NCBI GenBank assembly: GCA_035575675.1
Contig: DATLXS010000056.1
Span: forward strand, 1-64,000
Origin: 20CM-2-65-7 sp035575675
GTDB lineage: Bacteria > Gemmatimonadota > Gemmatimonadetes > Gemmatimonadales > GWC2-71-9
DNA: 64,000 nt
Direction: 5' to 3'
The notes beneath the pieces were generated by a model. That model did no database searches. It was not told the origin of the DNA and worked only from the letters and a program-made list of their open reading frames with translations. Of the stretch, positions 8,894 to 15,408 are shown piece by piece; position 1 is the stretch's first letter, and every line of letters begins with the position of its first letter. A program made the position numbers and the translations under genes.

Positions 8894-9487
8894 TCAACCA
8901 GTCTTGCTCAGCGGCGGGTCACGACACCAATCCAACTCAGGCTTCCAAGCCAAGTATGCCTGGACCGCCGCCTGGTAGGCGGCACGATAGAACTCGCCGG
9001 CTCGCGAACCGGGATTGTAGCCTTGCTCCCGCAGAGCCGCATTCCGCTCCTTGATGTCTAGGCGGGCGCGCAAATGTCGCTCTGCCAACGCGCGCAGCTC
9101 TCGTTCCTGTGTTGCAGTGAGGTTTGCGGTTGCCGCGTGGGGCGCTTCAGGTTCCTGACGACGGGCCTCTGGGACCTGGTGAGGTTGCGCGCGAGCAAAC
9201 CGCAGAATCGCTCCCCGAGACTCCATATTCGCAATCGCCTGTCCTCGCGTGAGGACGGTTTTGACAAACCCCCTGCCATTGTCAAAGACAATCGCCGCAA
9301 CCAACCCGCATGGCAGCAGAAAGAGTTCGTCGTTGCCCACCTGGCCCCCGAACGGCACACCCCGCTCCAGCTCAGCCAGTAACAGCTCTCGATACTGAGC
9401 CGATTCCAGATTGTCGAGCTCTGCCCGTTCGACAAACCGGTCGAACGCATGATCAGTAACTACGAATCGCCATGACATGGCTGGCAT
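8894..9487 (-). CDS. Hypothetical protein with small BrnT-like N-terminal domain
   Basis: 197 residues from ATG 9487 (MPAMSWRFV), with ATG 9478 as an alternative. AGTAAGG lies just upstream. The frame is open to 9730, but those codons cross a dispersed intergenic repeat and are Arg-rich, so they are unlikely to be translated. The first 75 residues (VVTDHAFDRFVERAEL..., then VFDNGRGFVKTVLTRGQA) look like a small alpha/beta fold reminiscent of DUF4258/BrnT RNase-like toxins. The C-terminal half is a charged helix (ERELRALAERHLRARLDIKE). No antitoxin-like partner is adjacent. The family assignment is tentative. Confidence 0.5.
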   Translation of the reverse strand: MPAMSWRFVVTDHAFDRFVERAELDNLESAQYRELLLAELERGVPFGGQVGNDELFLLPCGLVAAIVFDNGRGFVKTVLTRGQAIANMESRGAILRFARAQPHQVPEARRQEPEAPHAATANLTATQERELRALAERHLRARLDIKERNAALREQGYNPGSRAGEFYRAAYQAAVQAYLAWKPELDWCRDPPLSKTG

Positions 9488-9521
9488 CCTTACTCTTTCA
9501 TTTTTCTCTTCATATAAGGCC

Positions 9522-9628
9522 GGCGCTTTGTCATCCTGAGCGAAGCGCGCGGAACGCGCGCGCAGCGAAGGACCTGCTTTTTGAGCCCGGCGCTTTGTCA
9601 TCCTGGGCGCAGCGAAGGACCCGCTTTG
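9522..9628. repeat. Two tandem copies of a dispersed intergenic repeat
   Basis: The string GGCGCTTTGTCATCCTG starts at about 9522 and again at about 9589. Each is followed by AGCGAAGGACC-type sequence and a T-rich end (GCTTTTT, GCTTTG). The first copy carries an extra GC-rich palindromic core (gcgcgcggaacgcgcgcgc). Related GTCATCCTGAGCGAAGCGAAGGA repeats are widespread between genes in several phyla. No coding role is seen. Confidence 0.6.
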
Positions 9629-9689
9629 TTGCAAGGCGCGGCCGGTGACCATCCACCAACCGCGCCTCGCATACTCGCGCGCCACTGCA

Positions 9690-10379
9690 TTACGCCGCCG
9701 CCGGCGTGCTACCACCGGCCTGGTTACCATCGGCGGGTTTCTGAGACCGGAACGGGCCGACCACGTTGCGCGCGCTCATCCACGCGCCCATCAACTCCTC
9801 GTTGTCCCCGAACCGATACCGCACCAGCCCGTCGAGGACGCGCACCTGCTGCGAGATCTCGCCGAGCACGGCCTGAAGATCGGCGGTCGCGCCCACATGA
9901 CCGAGCCGCGCCACTCGCGTGGCCTCGAGCGTCTTGTCGAACTCGCCCAAGGTCGTAGACAAATCATCGAGCAGCTTCGCCGACATCCCACGGGCCACGA
10001 GCGCGTCCTTGAGCGCGTTCGCCTTCTCGAGCATCCCGCGGGCCATCGTGAGGAACGCCTGGTTCGAGCCGCGCGGCTTGGGGAGCCGGAACTGCGCCCC
10101 GAGCTCGGTGTTCTCCCGCGCGGCCGCCGCACCGACCGCCGAGAGATACCGGAGCAGCTTGCTCTGCAACGCGCGCCGCACATCCGCGCGCCGCTCCGCC
10201 GCCCCCCGCGTCGCCACCACGCCCGCGCGCTGCTGCGACGCCAGCTCCTCCGCGCGCTGCACCAACTGTTCGAGGCGCTTAGCCTCGCCTGCCTGGGTCA
10301 CACCATCCGTCTGATGGGTCCGGAAGAAATCACGCACCCGCTCGGCCATCTCCAGCCGTCTCCGCAAGTCCGCCCGCAT
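9690..10379 (-). CDS. All-helical hypothetical protein
   Basis: 229 residues from ATG 10379, which has a near-perfect Shine-Dalgarno (AAGGAGG) 4-5 bp upstream; the frame is open further, to 10481, without one. The sequence is helical and Arg/Glu/Ala-rich throughout (MRADLRRRLEMAERVRDFF, ERRADVRRALQSKLLRYL). It contains a region of regularly spaced Leu suggesting a helical bundle, and a Gly/Pro/Ala-rich disordered tail. There is no signal peptide or membrane segment. I do not recognise a named family; a structural or adaptor role is possible. Confidence 0.6.
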   Translation of the reverse strand: MRADLRRRLEMAERVRDFFRTHQTDGVTQAGEAKRLEQLVQRAEELASQQRAGVVATRGAAERRADVRRALQSKLLRYLSAVGAAAARENTELGAQFRLPKPRGSNQAFLTMARGMLEKANALKDALVARGMSAKLLDDLSTTLGEFDKTLEATRVARLGHVGATADLQAVLGEISQQVRVLDGLVRYRFGDNEELMGAWMSARNVVGPFRSQKPADGNQAGGSTPAAA

Positions 10380-10695
10380 ACATCCTCCTTCCGCTGCTCG
10401 AGTGTCTTGGCACGATGTCGGGTATCGTGCCGCCGTCGTGGAGTTCCCGACGGCCGGTGTCGAACGCGATTTTCGCGCCACGCGGTTTGAAGCGGGCGCC
10501 GCGCGGTATCCGCGTTGCGCTGTCCACAGAACAGGACGCGCTGCGTGAGTCGACGTCGCGCCGTCAATGGAAAATCCGAAGCGTGCGAGGTTACAAGTGC
10601 CCGCATTTCGGTCTTATCACAACGTGGCGCGGTCTCGGTCAGGGCAGGGGCCGGGTGTTCACCCTGTATCCGGGTGAGGACGTTCCTATTTCAGG
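10380..10695. other. Gene-free stretch
   Basis: About 315 bases upstream of the helical protein. Frames are short and mutually overlapping, with no codon pattern favouring any of them. Apart from the Shine-Dalgarno of the minus-strand gene at its left end, I see no RNA gene, terminator or repeat. The right boundary abuts the amidohydrolase relic. Confidence 0.4.
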
Positions 10696-10870
10696 TTACG
10701 GCGTCGCTCCACCCGCGCAGCTGACGTCGGTAGCGCGTTCCTGGGATAGGTGATGCGGAGCTGCTCGAGCTACGTGGGGTATTTGCTCGGATCATAGGAG
10801 TAACGGCGCATCTGCGGCCGGTATCGCGCCATCACATCGCGGTTCAGCTCGATCGCGGGGCGGTCCTGCG
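10696..10870 (-). pseudogene. Relic of the 3' end of an M20 amidohydrolase gene
   Basis: Read on the minus strand this stretch encodes the same C-terminal tail as the intact amidohydrolase at 21455-23050: QDRPAIELNRDVMARYRPQM, then YDPSKY, then after a TAG nonsense codon LEQL.ITYP, and a final SCAG-like end before TAA. It aligns with roughly 21455-21631 base for base apart from scattered, partly synonymous changes. Similarity stops abruptly at 10870. The premature stop and a frame disturbance near the end show it is non-functional. Confidence 0.8.
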
Positions 10871-10896
10871 TCCTTCGCTCGCGCTAAAGGCGCTCG

Positions 10897-11472
10897 TTAG
10901 AGAACCGTTGTCAGCGTGCAGCTGAACCCGGGCAACACGTCCTCGCCCAACAGCGCTCCGTCACCCGCGATGACGTCTTCCGTCCCGTCCAGCCGATACA
11001 CACGCGCGACTCGTCGCTCTGGATCGACGACCCAGACGAGTCGCGCACCGGCATCCAGCCAGTCCCCGACCTTCGCGAGGACTTCACCGGGACGATCACG
11101 AGGGGAGAGGATCTCGACCACGAGATCGGGAGCGAATTCGAGGAAGGTACTCGGGATGGGCTGCGGCAGGCGCTCAGCACGGATGAACGCGATATCGGGT
11201 CCGCGCACCGTGTCGGGATTCCGTGCCAGCGTAAACCCGGTATCCCCGACGAACACCGCTCCCGCGCGGGTCAGATCGGCGTGCGTCCAGAGCCGCGCGC
11301 CGAGGTTGGCGGTTACGTTTCCGTGCTTGCCGCCGGGCGGCTCATGCACGACGAGCCGGCCGCGCACCAGCTCCGTCCGCTTGTTCCGCACGTTGGTGTA
11401 CAGCAGCTCCTCGGCCGTCATGAGTGGCGTACTCATGTCGGGAACGTAGGCTCGGCGTTGGGGCATTGGCAA
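10897..11472 (-). CDS. Uma2-family (DUF820) PD-(D/E)XK nuclease-like protein
   Basis: 191 residues, or 179 from the internal ATG at 11436 (MSTPLMTAEELL). The Uma2 core is clear: ELVRGRLVV, GDTGFTLARNPDTVRGPDIAF, LVVEILSPRDRPGEVLAKVGDWLDAG and WVVDPERR. The putative metal ligands are the Asp of GPDIAF, the Glu of VVEILS and the Lys of AKVGDW. Uma2 proteins are single-copy-to-multicopy restriction-endonuclease-like proteins of unclear role, often proliferating within genomes. A second full copy (14247) and a fragment (12549) lie nearby. Confidence 0.85.
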   Translation of the reverse strand: MPMPQRRAYVPDMSTPLMTAEELLYTNVRNKRTELVRGRLVVHEPPGGKHGNVTANLGARLWTHADLTRAGAVFVGDTGFTLARNPDTVRGPDIAFIRAERLPQPIPSTFLEFAPDLVVEILSPRDRPGEVLAKVGDWLDAGARLVWVVDPERRVARVYRLDGTEDVIAGDGALLGEDVLPGFSCTLTTVL

Positions 11473-11628
11473 GCACGTTCGAGGGTTAGCATCAACGAGC
11501 GGTCAACTTACTGCCGGCGCCCCCGCACTCATGTCGGGACAGATGAGACTACGTACCGTGGGACCCGATAGCCCCGGCCAGTGTGAGCCGGGGCTATCGG
11601 ACGACCGACCGCGAGATCCACGTCTCTG

Positions 11629-12147
11629 TTACTGTGCCGAGCTCTCACCCAGGGCGACGAGAAGCTCGTCCAGCTGATCGAACGTCTCGACCATTGCATC
11701 GGCTGCTCCCGTGCCGGCAGCGTCGAGCGCTTCCTTCGAAGGATAGCGCTCGCGCAGGACCACCAGCGTCTTGCCGCCCTTTTCCTCGAAGGTCACCGTG
11801 GTGACAGACCCGCCCTCGCCACCTTCCTCATTGGTCCACGCGAGGCGCGAATACGGCTTCACTTCGACATACGTGCCGAAAAACGCGGCAGGCTCGGCGC
11901 CACCGACGTCGAATACCAACCGGTACTTGCCTCCGACTCGGGGCTCCACCTCGCAGGACAGCAGAGTCATTCCCATCGACTTGGGCACCCACCAGCGCTT
12001 GAGCAGCTCGGCCTTGGTAAATGCCTCGAACACGATGCGCGCCGGGCCGTTGATGGTCCGCGTGACAACCACCTCGCGGTCCGACGTCCGTTCCACCGTG
12101 GTGCGGTTCTTCACCGGGCCGGGCTTACTTTCGCTTCTTGCGTTCAT
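11629..12147 (-). CDS. SRPBCC / AHSA1-like (START superfamily) protein
   Basis: 172 residues from ATG 12147 (MNARSESK), overlapping the end of the ArsR gene by 23 bp. The fold signature is VVVTRTINGPARIVFEAFT, then KAELLKRWWVPKSM, SCEVEPRVGGKYRLVF, GTYVEVKPYSRLAWT, and a C-terminal helix. These hydrophobic-cavity proteins commonly sit directly downstream of an ArsR-type repressor, as here, in a two-gene operon. The ligand is unknown. The frame is open to 12180, but those codons lie inside the ArsR gene. Confidence 0.85.
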   Translation of the reverse strand: MNARSESKPGPVKNRTTVERTSDREVVVTRTINGPARIVFEAFTKAELLKRWWVPKSMGMTLLSCEVEPRVGGKYRLVFDVGGAEPAAFFGTYVEVKPYSRLAWTNEEGGEGGSVTTVTFEEKGGKTLVVLRERYPSKEALDAAGTGAADAMVETFDQLDELLVALGESSAQ

Positions 12148-12490
12148 CGGTCTTCTCCGTTCGTGTGAGTTCCTCGACAACCTTGTCCAACGCGTCGAAG
12201 CGTTCGTCCCAGCGCCGGCGGTACCTCTCGAGCCACGCCGTCTCTTGCTCCAATCGGCGCGGGCCCAGCTGGCACGTCCGCACGCGCCCGATCTTCTTCG
12301 TGGCGACGAGCCCCGCCTGCTCCAGAACGCCGACGTGCTTCTTCATGCCCGTGAGCGTCATGTGGAACGTCTCGGCAAGCTCCGTGATCGAAGCGTCGGC
12401 TCGTCCGAGCTGCTCCAGAACGCCCCGCCGCGTGGCGTCCGAGAGCGCGGCGAACGAAGTATCAAGTCGGGTCGTCATATACTGCACCAT
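12125..12490 (-). CDS. ArsR-family winged-helix repressor
   Basis: 121 residues. Winged helix-turn-helix: FAALSDATRRGVLEQLGR, then ITELAETFHMTLTGMKKHVGVLEQAGLV, then a basic wing (KKIGRVRTCQL). The metal-binding ELCVCDL box of metal-sensing ArsR proteins is absent. This is the class paired with SRPBCC proteins, and the downstream gene is one. Start choice is between ATG 12490 (MVQYMTTR) and ATG 12478 (MTTR); the first lies inside a palindromic operator. It probably autoregulates the two-gene operon. Confidence 0.87.
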   Translation of the reverse strand: MVQYMTTRLDTSFAALSDATRRGVLEQLGRADASITELAETFHMTLTGMKKHVGVLEQAGLVATKKIGRVRTCQLGPRRLEQETAWLERYRRRWDERFDALDKVVEELTRTEKTDERKKRK

Positions 12491-12502
12491 ATGGTTCAGT
12501 AT
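12479..12502. promoter_or_regulatory. 24-bp near-perfect palindrome, probable ArsR operator
   Basis: The sequence reads ATACTG-CACC-ATATGG-TT-CAGTAT; the two halves differ at a single position pair. It overlaps the first possible ATG of the ArsR gene and ends one base from the second. Position and symmetry fit an autoregulatory operator for a winged-helix dimer. Binding is inferred from position only. Confidence 0.7.
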
Positions 12503-12548
12503 CTAACGCAACCGTTGCGGCATGGCAAGGGGTGGCCGCGAAGAACGG

Positions 12549-12627
12549 GTGCTGGGCGAAACCGACGCGCTGCGCGGCGAGGACGTGCTTGCCGGATTCT
12601 CCTGCCCCGTCTCCTCGATTCTTTAGT
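12549..12627 (+). pseudogene. Fragment of the 3' end of a Uma2 gene
   Basis: Plus-strand codons read VLGETDALRGEDVLAGFSC then PVSSIL and TAG. The intact Uma2 gene at 14247-14792 ends VLSETDALRGEDVLPGFSC, AIATILGS. The bases match closely, and homology stops upstream of 12549. Only about 26 codons remain, so this is a relic. Confidence 0.78.
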
Positions 12628-12665
12628 GACTGCGTCGCACCAGCGTTTCTAGAGCCTCGAGCGCT
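12624..12665 (-). pseudogene. Fragment of the 3' end of the coiled-coil gene found at 15408
   Basis: On the minus strand the codons read ALEALETLVRRSH and TAA. The coiled-coil gene at 15408-16157 ends ALEALESLVRRSP and TAG. Its stop overlaps the end of the Uma2 fragment tail-to-tail. Upstream of 12665 an in-frame TGA appears and similarity is lost. Confidence 0.72.
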
Positions 12666-12727
12666 CATCAACCCTTGTCGATTATTCCCACTACTGCCCC
12701 GCGGTACCCCTTATTACGATTTGCCCC

Positions 12728-13051
12728 ATGGACATCAAACGCGCCGGTTCGCAACCCTCGAGCAAAGGTCCAGCCGACTGGTTCACCGGGACCGTGCGGG
12801 TCGATCCACTGTTTCAAGCCCGGGATCCGACAGGGCGGGTGCAGCGGTGGGGCGGACCAATCGAGGAGATTCGGCCGGGCGACGTGATCTCGTTCTCACC
12901 CGGCGAGAAGCATTGGCATGGCGCCTCGCCAACGACCGCCATGACGCACATCGCGATTCAGGAGCAGCTCGACGGCAGGGCCGTGGAGTGGATGGAAAAA
13001 GTCAGCGACGAGCAATACGACGCTGGAGCGACCACGCTGCAGCGGCCATGA
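12728..13051 (+). CDS. Cupin protein with apparent internal deletion
   Basis: 107 residues. The N-terminus (MDIKRAGSQPSSKGPADWFT, VRVDPLFQA) and the C-terminal half (VQRWGGPIEEIRPGDVI, PGEKHWHGA, TTAMTHIAIQEQLDG) match a well-known small cupin family. In family members as I recall them, about 35 residues carrying metal motif 1 (FEPGARTAWHTHPLGQ-type) lie between FQA and VQRWGG. Here the chain jumps directly through RDPTGR. Loss of the two motif-1 histidines should remove the metal site, so it is probably inactive although the frame is intact. Its stop overlaps the SDR start (ATGA), so the pair is an operon. Confidence 0.72.
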   Translation: MDIKRAGSQPSSKGPADWFTGTVRVDPLFQARDPTGRVQRWGGPIEEIRPGDVISFSPGEKHWHGASPTTAMTHIAIQEQLDGRAVEWMEKVSDEQYDAGATTLQRP

Positions 13052-13740
13052 CTTCCACGGCGCTGATTACGGGAGCGAGCCGCGGCATCGGACGCGAAGT
13101 CGCTCGCGCGCTCGCATCCAAGGGCTGGCACGTGCTGTCCGGCGTGCGAGATGCCAACTCGGCACCGCCAGGAACGCAGGCGGAAGTCGTCGACATGGGA
13201 AAACCCGAATCCATTGAGGCCCTGGCCGAACGGCTTCGGGCGCGGAATGAGCGGCTGGACGCGCTCGTGAACAACGCCGGCGTGTATAAGGGACCCGCGC
13301 GTGAGATGTGGGACGTCAATGTGCTCGGCCCGCTGCTGCTGACACGAGCGCTGGAGCCGTTGCTCGCCCGCAATGCCCGCGTGGTGATGGTGACGAGCGG
13401 TCTCGGGCAGCTCTCGGCTCAGCCGCCGGGCCTGGTCAAGCGTCTGTCCAATCCCCAGCTGTCTCTCGCGGAGATCGAGCGCCTGGCCAAAGAAGCCCCC
13501 GACGGTTACGGCGCGAGCAAGGCCACGCTCAACGCGATGGTGCGCCTGTTTGCAGAGGAACTGAGGCCACGGGGCATTCTCGTAAACGCGGTGAGTCCAG
13601 GATGGGTGCGGACTGCCATGGGAGGACGCAGCGCGCCACGATCGGTGGAACAAGGTGCGGCCAGCGTGCTCTGGGGTGTGCAGTTACCGGCTGGCGGGCC
13701 GACCGGTGGCGTGTTCGAAGATGGCAAGGCGATCGCATAG
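13048..13740 (+). CDS. Short-chain dehydrogenase/reductase (SDR)
   Basis: 230 residues starting at ATG 13048, which overlaps the cupin stop. The same frame is open much further upstream but runs through other genes. Classical SDR features: TGASRGIG cofactor loop near the start, VNNAGV, catalytic Ser in VTSGLG, and YGASK with catalytic Tyr and Lys, then PGWVRT. The family uses NAD(P)H on carbonyl substrates; the protein resembles carbonyl reductase-like SDRs. The substrate is unknown. It is coupled to the truncated cupin. Confidence 0.88.
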   Translation: MTSTALITGASRGIGREVARALASKGWHVLSGVRDANSAPPGTQAEVVDMGKPESIEALAERLRARNERLDALVNNAGVYKGPAREMWDVNVLGPLLLTRALEPLLARNARVVMVTSGLGQLSAQPPGLVKRLSNPQLSLAEIERLAKEAPDGYGASKATLNAMVRLFAEELRPRGILVNAVSPGWVRTAMGGRSAPRSVEQGAASVLWGVQLPAGGPTGGVFEDGKAIA

Positions 13741-13746
13741 GCCTTT

Positions 13747-13776
13747 CGTCCCCCCTCTCCGGAACGGAGCGCACGG
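13747..13776. repeat. Degenerate half copy of the GC-rich hairpin repeat
   Basis: CGTCCCCCCTCTCCGGAACGGAG follows the SDR stop and matches the left half and loop of the 16040 copy. The right half (AGAGGGGGTCAGGGGGTGAGG) is missing. Probably a decayed member of the same family as the copies at 14197, 14843, 15324 and 16040. Confidence 0.55.
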
Positions 13777-13868
13777 GAATCCTAGTCACTCGTTCAGCTG
13801 CGCATTTTCTTGGTCCCGTCGGAACGAAATTGATCTTCGGGTTCGCCGAGCGTACGTTACGTTGGGGC

Positions 13869-14165
13869 GTGCCCATCACGCCTCGGTTGTCCCAGAAGCT
13901 CCAGCAAACCTTCGGGGGACAGGAGGGCGCCGAGTTTGTGAATTGGATGCATGAGATGGACGCGCGCGACCGCGACGCTGCTACGCACGGCGATTTTGAC
14001 CAGTTGCGTGCGGACATCGCCGAGTTGCGACAAGAGATGCAGGTAGGGTTCGCGAGGCTCGAGACCCGCTTCGAGCGCCGCTTCGGCGACTTGATCAAGT
14101 GGTCGTTCGTTTTCTGGGTCGGCGCGGTTGCCGCGATTGCGATGCTCGCGCGCGCGTTGCGCTAG
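13869..14165 (+). CDS. Small coiled-coil protein with C-terminal membrane anchor
   Basis: 98 residues from GTG 13869 (VPITPRLSQKLQQTFG). The frame is open far upstream through the SDR gene, but homology-like sequence starts here. A short N-terminal helical domain with many Asp/Glu (WMHEMDARDRD) leads to a coiled coil (RADIAELRQEMQVGFARLET). One transmembrane helix follows (WSFVFWVGAVAAIAMLARAL) and the chain ends after it. Proteins of this layout are common and often near Uma2-type genes; their function is unknown. Confidence 0.6.
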   Translation: MPITPRLSQKLQQTFGGQEGAEFVNWMHEMDARDRDAATHGDFDQLRADIAELRQEMQVGFARLETRFERRFGDLIKWSFVFWVGAVAAIAMLARALR

Positions 14166-14196
14166 GGACCGGGCTACACGCGCAGCTCGGACCCAC

Positions 14197-14245
14197 CGTT
14201 AGTTCCCCCTCTCCTGAAAGGAGAGGGGGCCAGGGGGTGAGGACC
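14197..14245. repeat. GC-rich 49-bp hairpin repeat, forward copy
   Basis: Begins CGTTAGTTCCCCCTCTCC, has a short loop, then GGAGAGGGGG and the tail CAGGGGGTGAGGACC. 46 of 49 positions match the reverse complement of the 14843 copy. It ends one base before the Uma2 ATG. Its GGTGAGG is the only Shine-Dalgarno-like sequence in front of that gene. Confidence 0.8.
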
Positions 14246-14246
14246 C

Positions 14247-14792
14247 ATGTCGCCTGAGCTCATGACCGCCGAGCAGCTCCTGGACGTGAGCATCCCGGGG
14301 AAGCAGGTCGAGCTGGTCCGCGGCCGCCTAGTTGTGAAGGAACCGCCCGGTTACCTGCACGCGACCGTTGTCGCGCGACTTGCCGCGGAGCTCGTGAACT
14401 ACGCGCGGGCACAGAACCTTGGCCAGGTCGTTGCCGGCGATCCCGGATTCACTCTTTCGAGAGCTCCGGATACGGTCCGCGCTCCGGACGTCGCCTTCGT
14501 CCAACGTGCCCGTGTGCCCGATCCGGTGCCCGCAGCATTTGCAGAATTCGCGCCGGATCTGGCGGTGGAAGTGCTCTCGCCGCATGACCGGCCCGGTGAA
14601 ACACTCGCCAAAATCGGTGACTGGTTGGATGCCGGCACGCGTGTGGTGTGGGTGATCGATCCCGCGCGTCGCCAGGCACGGGTCTATCGGCAGGACGGAA
14701 CTGAAGCGGTGCTGAGCGAAACCGACGCGCTGCGCGGCGAGGACGTGCTTCCCGGCTTTTCGTGCGCCATCGCCACCATTCTCGGCAGCTAG
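14247..14792 (+). CDS. Uma2-family (DUF820) PD-(D/E)XK nuclease-like protein, second copy
   Basis: 181 residues from ATG 14247. The core is similar to the 10897 copy: VELVRGRLVVKEPPG, GDPGFTLSRAPDTVRAPDVAF, LAVEVLSPHDRPGETLAKIG, WLDAGTRVVWVIDP. The candidate ligands are Asp of APDVAF, Glu of AVEVLS and Lys of AKIGDW. The two copies have diverged substantially, so they are not a recent duplication. Translation probably depends on the hairpin repeat directly upstream for its ribosome-binding site. The cellular role of Uma2 proteins is unknown. Confidence 0.85.
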   Translation: MSPELMTAEQLLDVSIPGKQVELVRGRLVVKEPPGYLHATVVARLAAELVNYARAQNLGQVVAGDPGFTLSRAPDTVRAPDVAFVQRARVPDPVPAAFAEFAPDLAVEVLSPHDRPGETLAKIGDWLDAGTRVVWVIDPARRQARVYRQDGTEAVLSETDALRGEDVLPGFSCAIATILGS

Positions 14793-14842
14793 CCTCGATC
14801 GGCTACGATGCCGGTGCGAACCAGTGGGTGATCCGCCTTTGT

Positions 14843-15372
14843 GGTCCTCACCCCCTGACCCCCTCTCCCTTCGGGAGAGGGGGAACTAACGTTTGGTGTC
14901 GAGCGCCTCGCGTAGCACCTCTTCGAGGTGCTGTCGACTCACATCTCTGTTGCGCACGCGAATGACCCTGTAGCCCGCAGCTTGTAGGAACCCAGCCCTC
15001 GCCTGGTCGTAGCCTCGTTGCGCTTCAGTATCGTGCACGTTCCCTTCGAGCTCGATCACAATGCGTTCACTGGGGCAATAGAAATCCACAATGAAGCCGT
15101 GCAGTACGTGCTGTCGCCGAAACTTGAGCCCGAGGATGCCGCGGTTGCGCAGCAACGTCCAGGCGTGACGCTCAGCTGGCGTGGGGTTGTCACGCAGCTC
15201 CCGGGCGCGCGCAAATCGCTCGGCCGCTCTGAGGCGACGTAGCGGATCCATCGATTGAGCGTGGCGAACAGCGGAATGATCTACGCTACCAAAGTCCTGC
15301 GGAGCGGACCGAAAAGAACTCACCGTTCGTTCCCCCTCTCCCGCAGGGAGAGGGGGTCAGGGGGTGAGGACC
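14843..15372. mobile_element. DUF559 nuclease cassette bracketed by 49-bp inverted repeats
   Basis: The left repeat (14843-14891) and right repeat (15324-15372) are inverted with respect to each other and identical at 47 of 49 positions. Each contains an 11-bp perfect hairpin of CCCCCTCTCCC type, the left one with a TTCG-type loop. Between them lies only the DUF559 gene. Its last Arg codon and TAG stop fall within the left repeat, and a GTG in its frame (15323) abuts the right repeat. The layout resembles a small transposable unit or a RAYT/REP-like pairing of nuclease and palindrome. Mobility is inferred. Confidence 0.6.
14886..15251 (-). CDS. DUF559 (Vsr-like) endonuclease-domain protein
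   Basis: 121 residues from ATG 15251 (MDPLRRLRAAERF); GTG 15323 is an in-frame alternative touching the right inverted repeat. Family features: LRDNPTPAERHAWTLLRN, LGLKFRRQHVLHGFIVDFYC, IVIELEGNVHDTE, and RVIRVRNRDV. Asp of VDFYC, the Glu of IELEG and the His of NVHD are the expected catalytic cluster shared with Vsr mismatch endonucleases. DUF559 proteins are widespread, often in repeat-rich contexts, and their biological substrate is unsettled. The stop codon is supplied by the flanking repeat. Confidence 0.85.
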   Translation of the reverse strand: MDPLRRLRAAERFARARELRDNPTPAERHAWTLLRNRGILGLKFRRQHVLHGFIVDFYCPSERIVIELEGNVHDTEAQRGYDQARAGFLQAAGYRVIRVRNRDVSRQHLEEVLREALDTKR

Positions 15373-15390
15373 GGAACGGCGATTGGCGAC

Positions 15391-15408
15391 GGGGTCAGGG
15401 GTGAGGAC
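15391..15408. repeat. Isolated tail of the GC-rich hairpin repeat
   Basis: GGGGTCAGGGGTGAGGAC matches the right-hand tail of the full repeat, 18 bases after the end of the 15324-15372 copy. No hairpin half accompanies it. It touches the stop codon of the coiled-coil gene. Confidence 0.5.

Noticed and set aside
9488..9730. N-terminal extension of the 8894 gene to 9730
   Set aside because: Those codons cross a known-type intergenic repeat and are Arg-rich; the start at 9487 has a ribosome-binding site.
12532..13047. Long upstream extension of the SDR reading frame
   Set aside because: It runs through the Uma2 relic and the cupin gene in another frame; the ATGA overlap at 13048 marks the real start.
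13308..13868. Upstream part of the open frame that contains the small coiled-coil protein
   Set aside because: It overlaps the SDR gene and has no protein-like pattern until GTG 13869.
14859..14883. Strong CCCCCTCTCCC-TTC-GGGAGAGGGGG hairpin read as a terminator of the DUF559 gene
   Set aside because: No T-run follows on either strand, and the same hairpin appears at gene starts and inside a gene, so it is better explained as a dispersed repeat.
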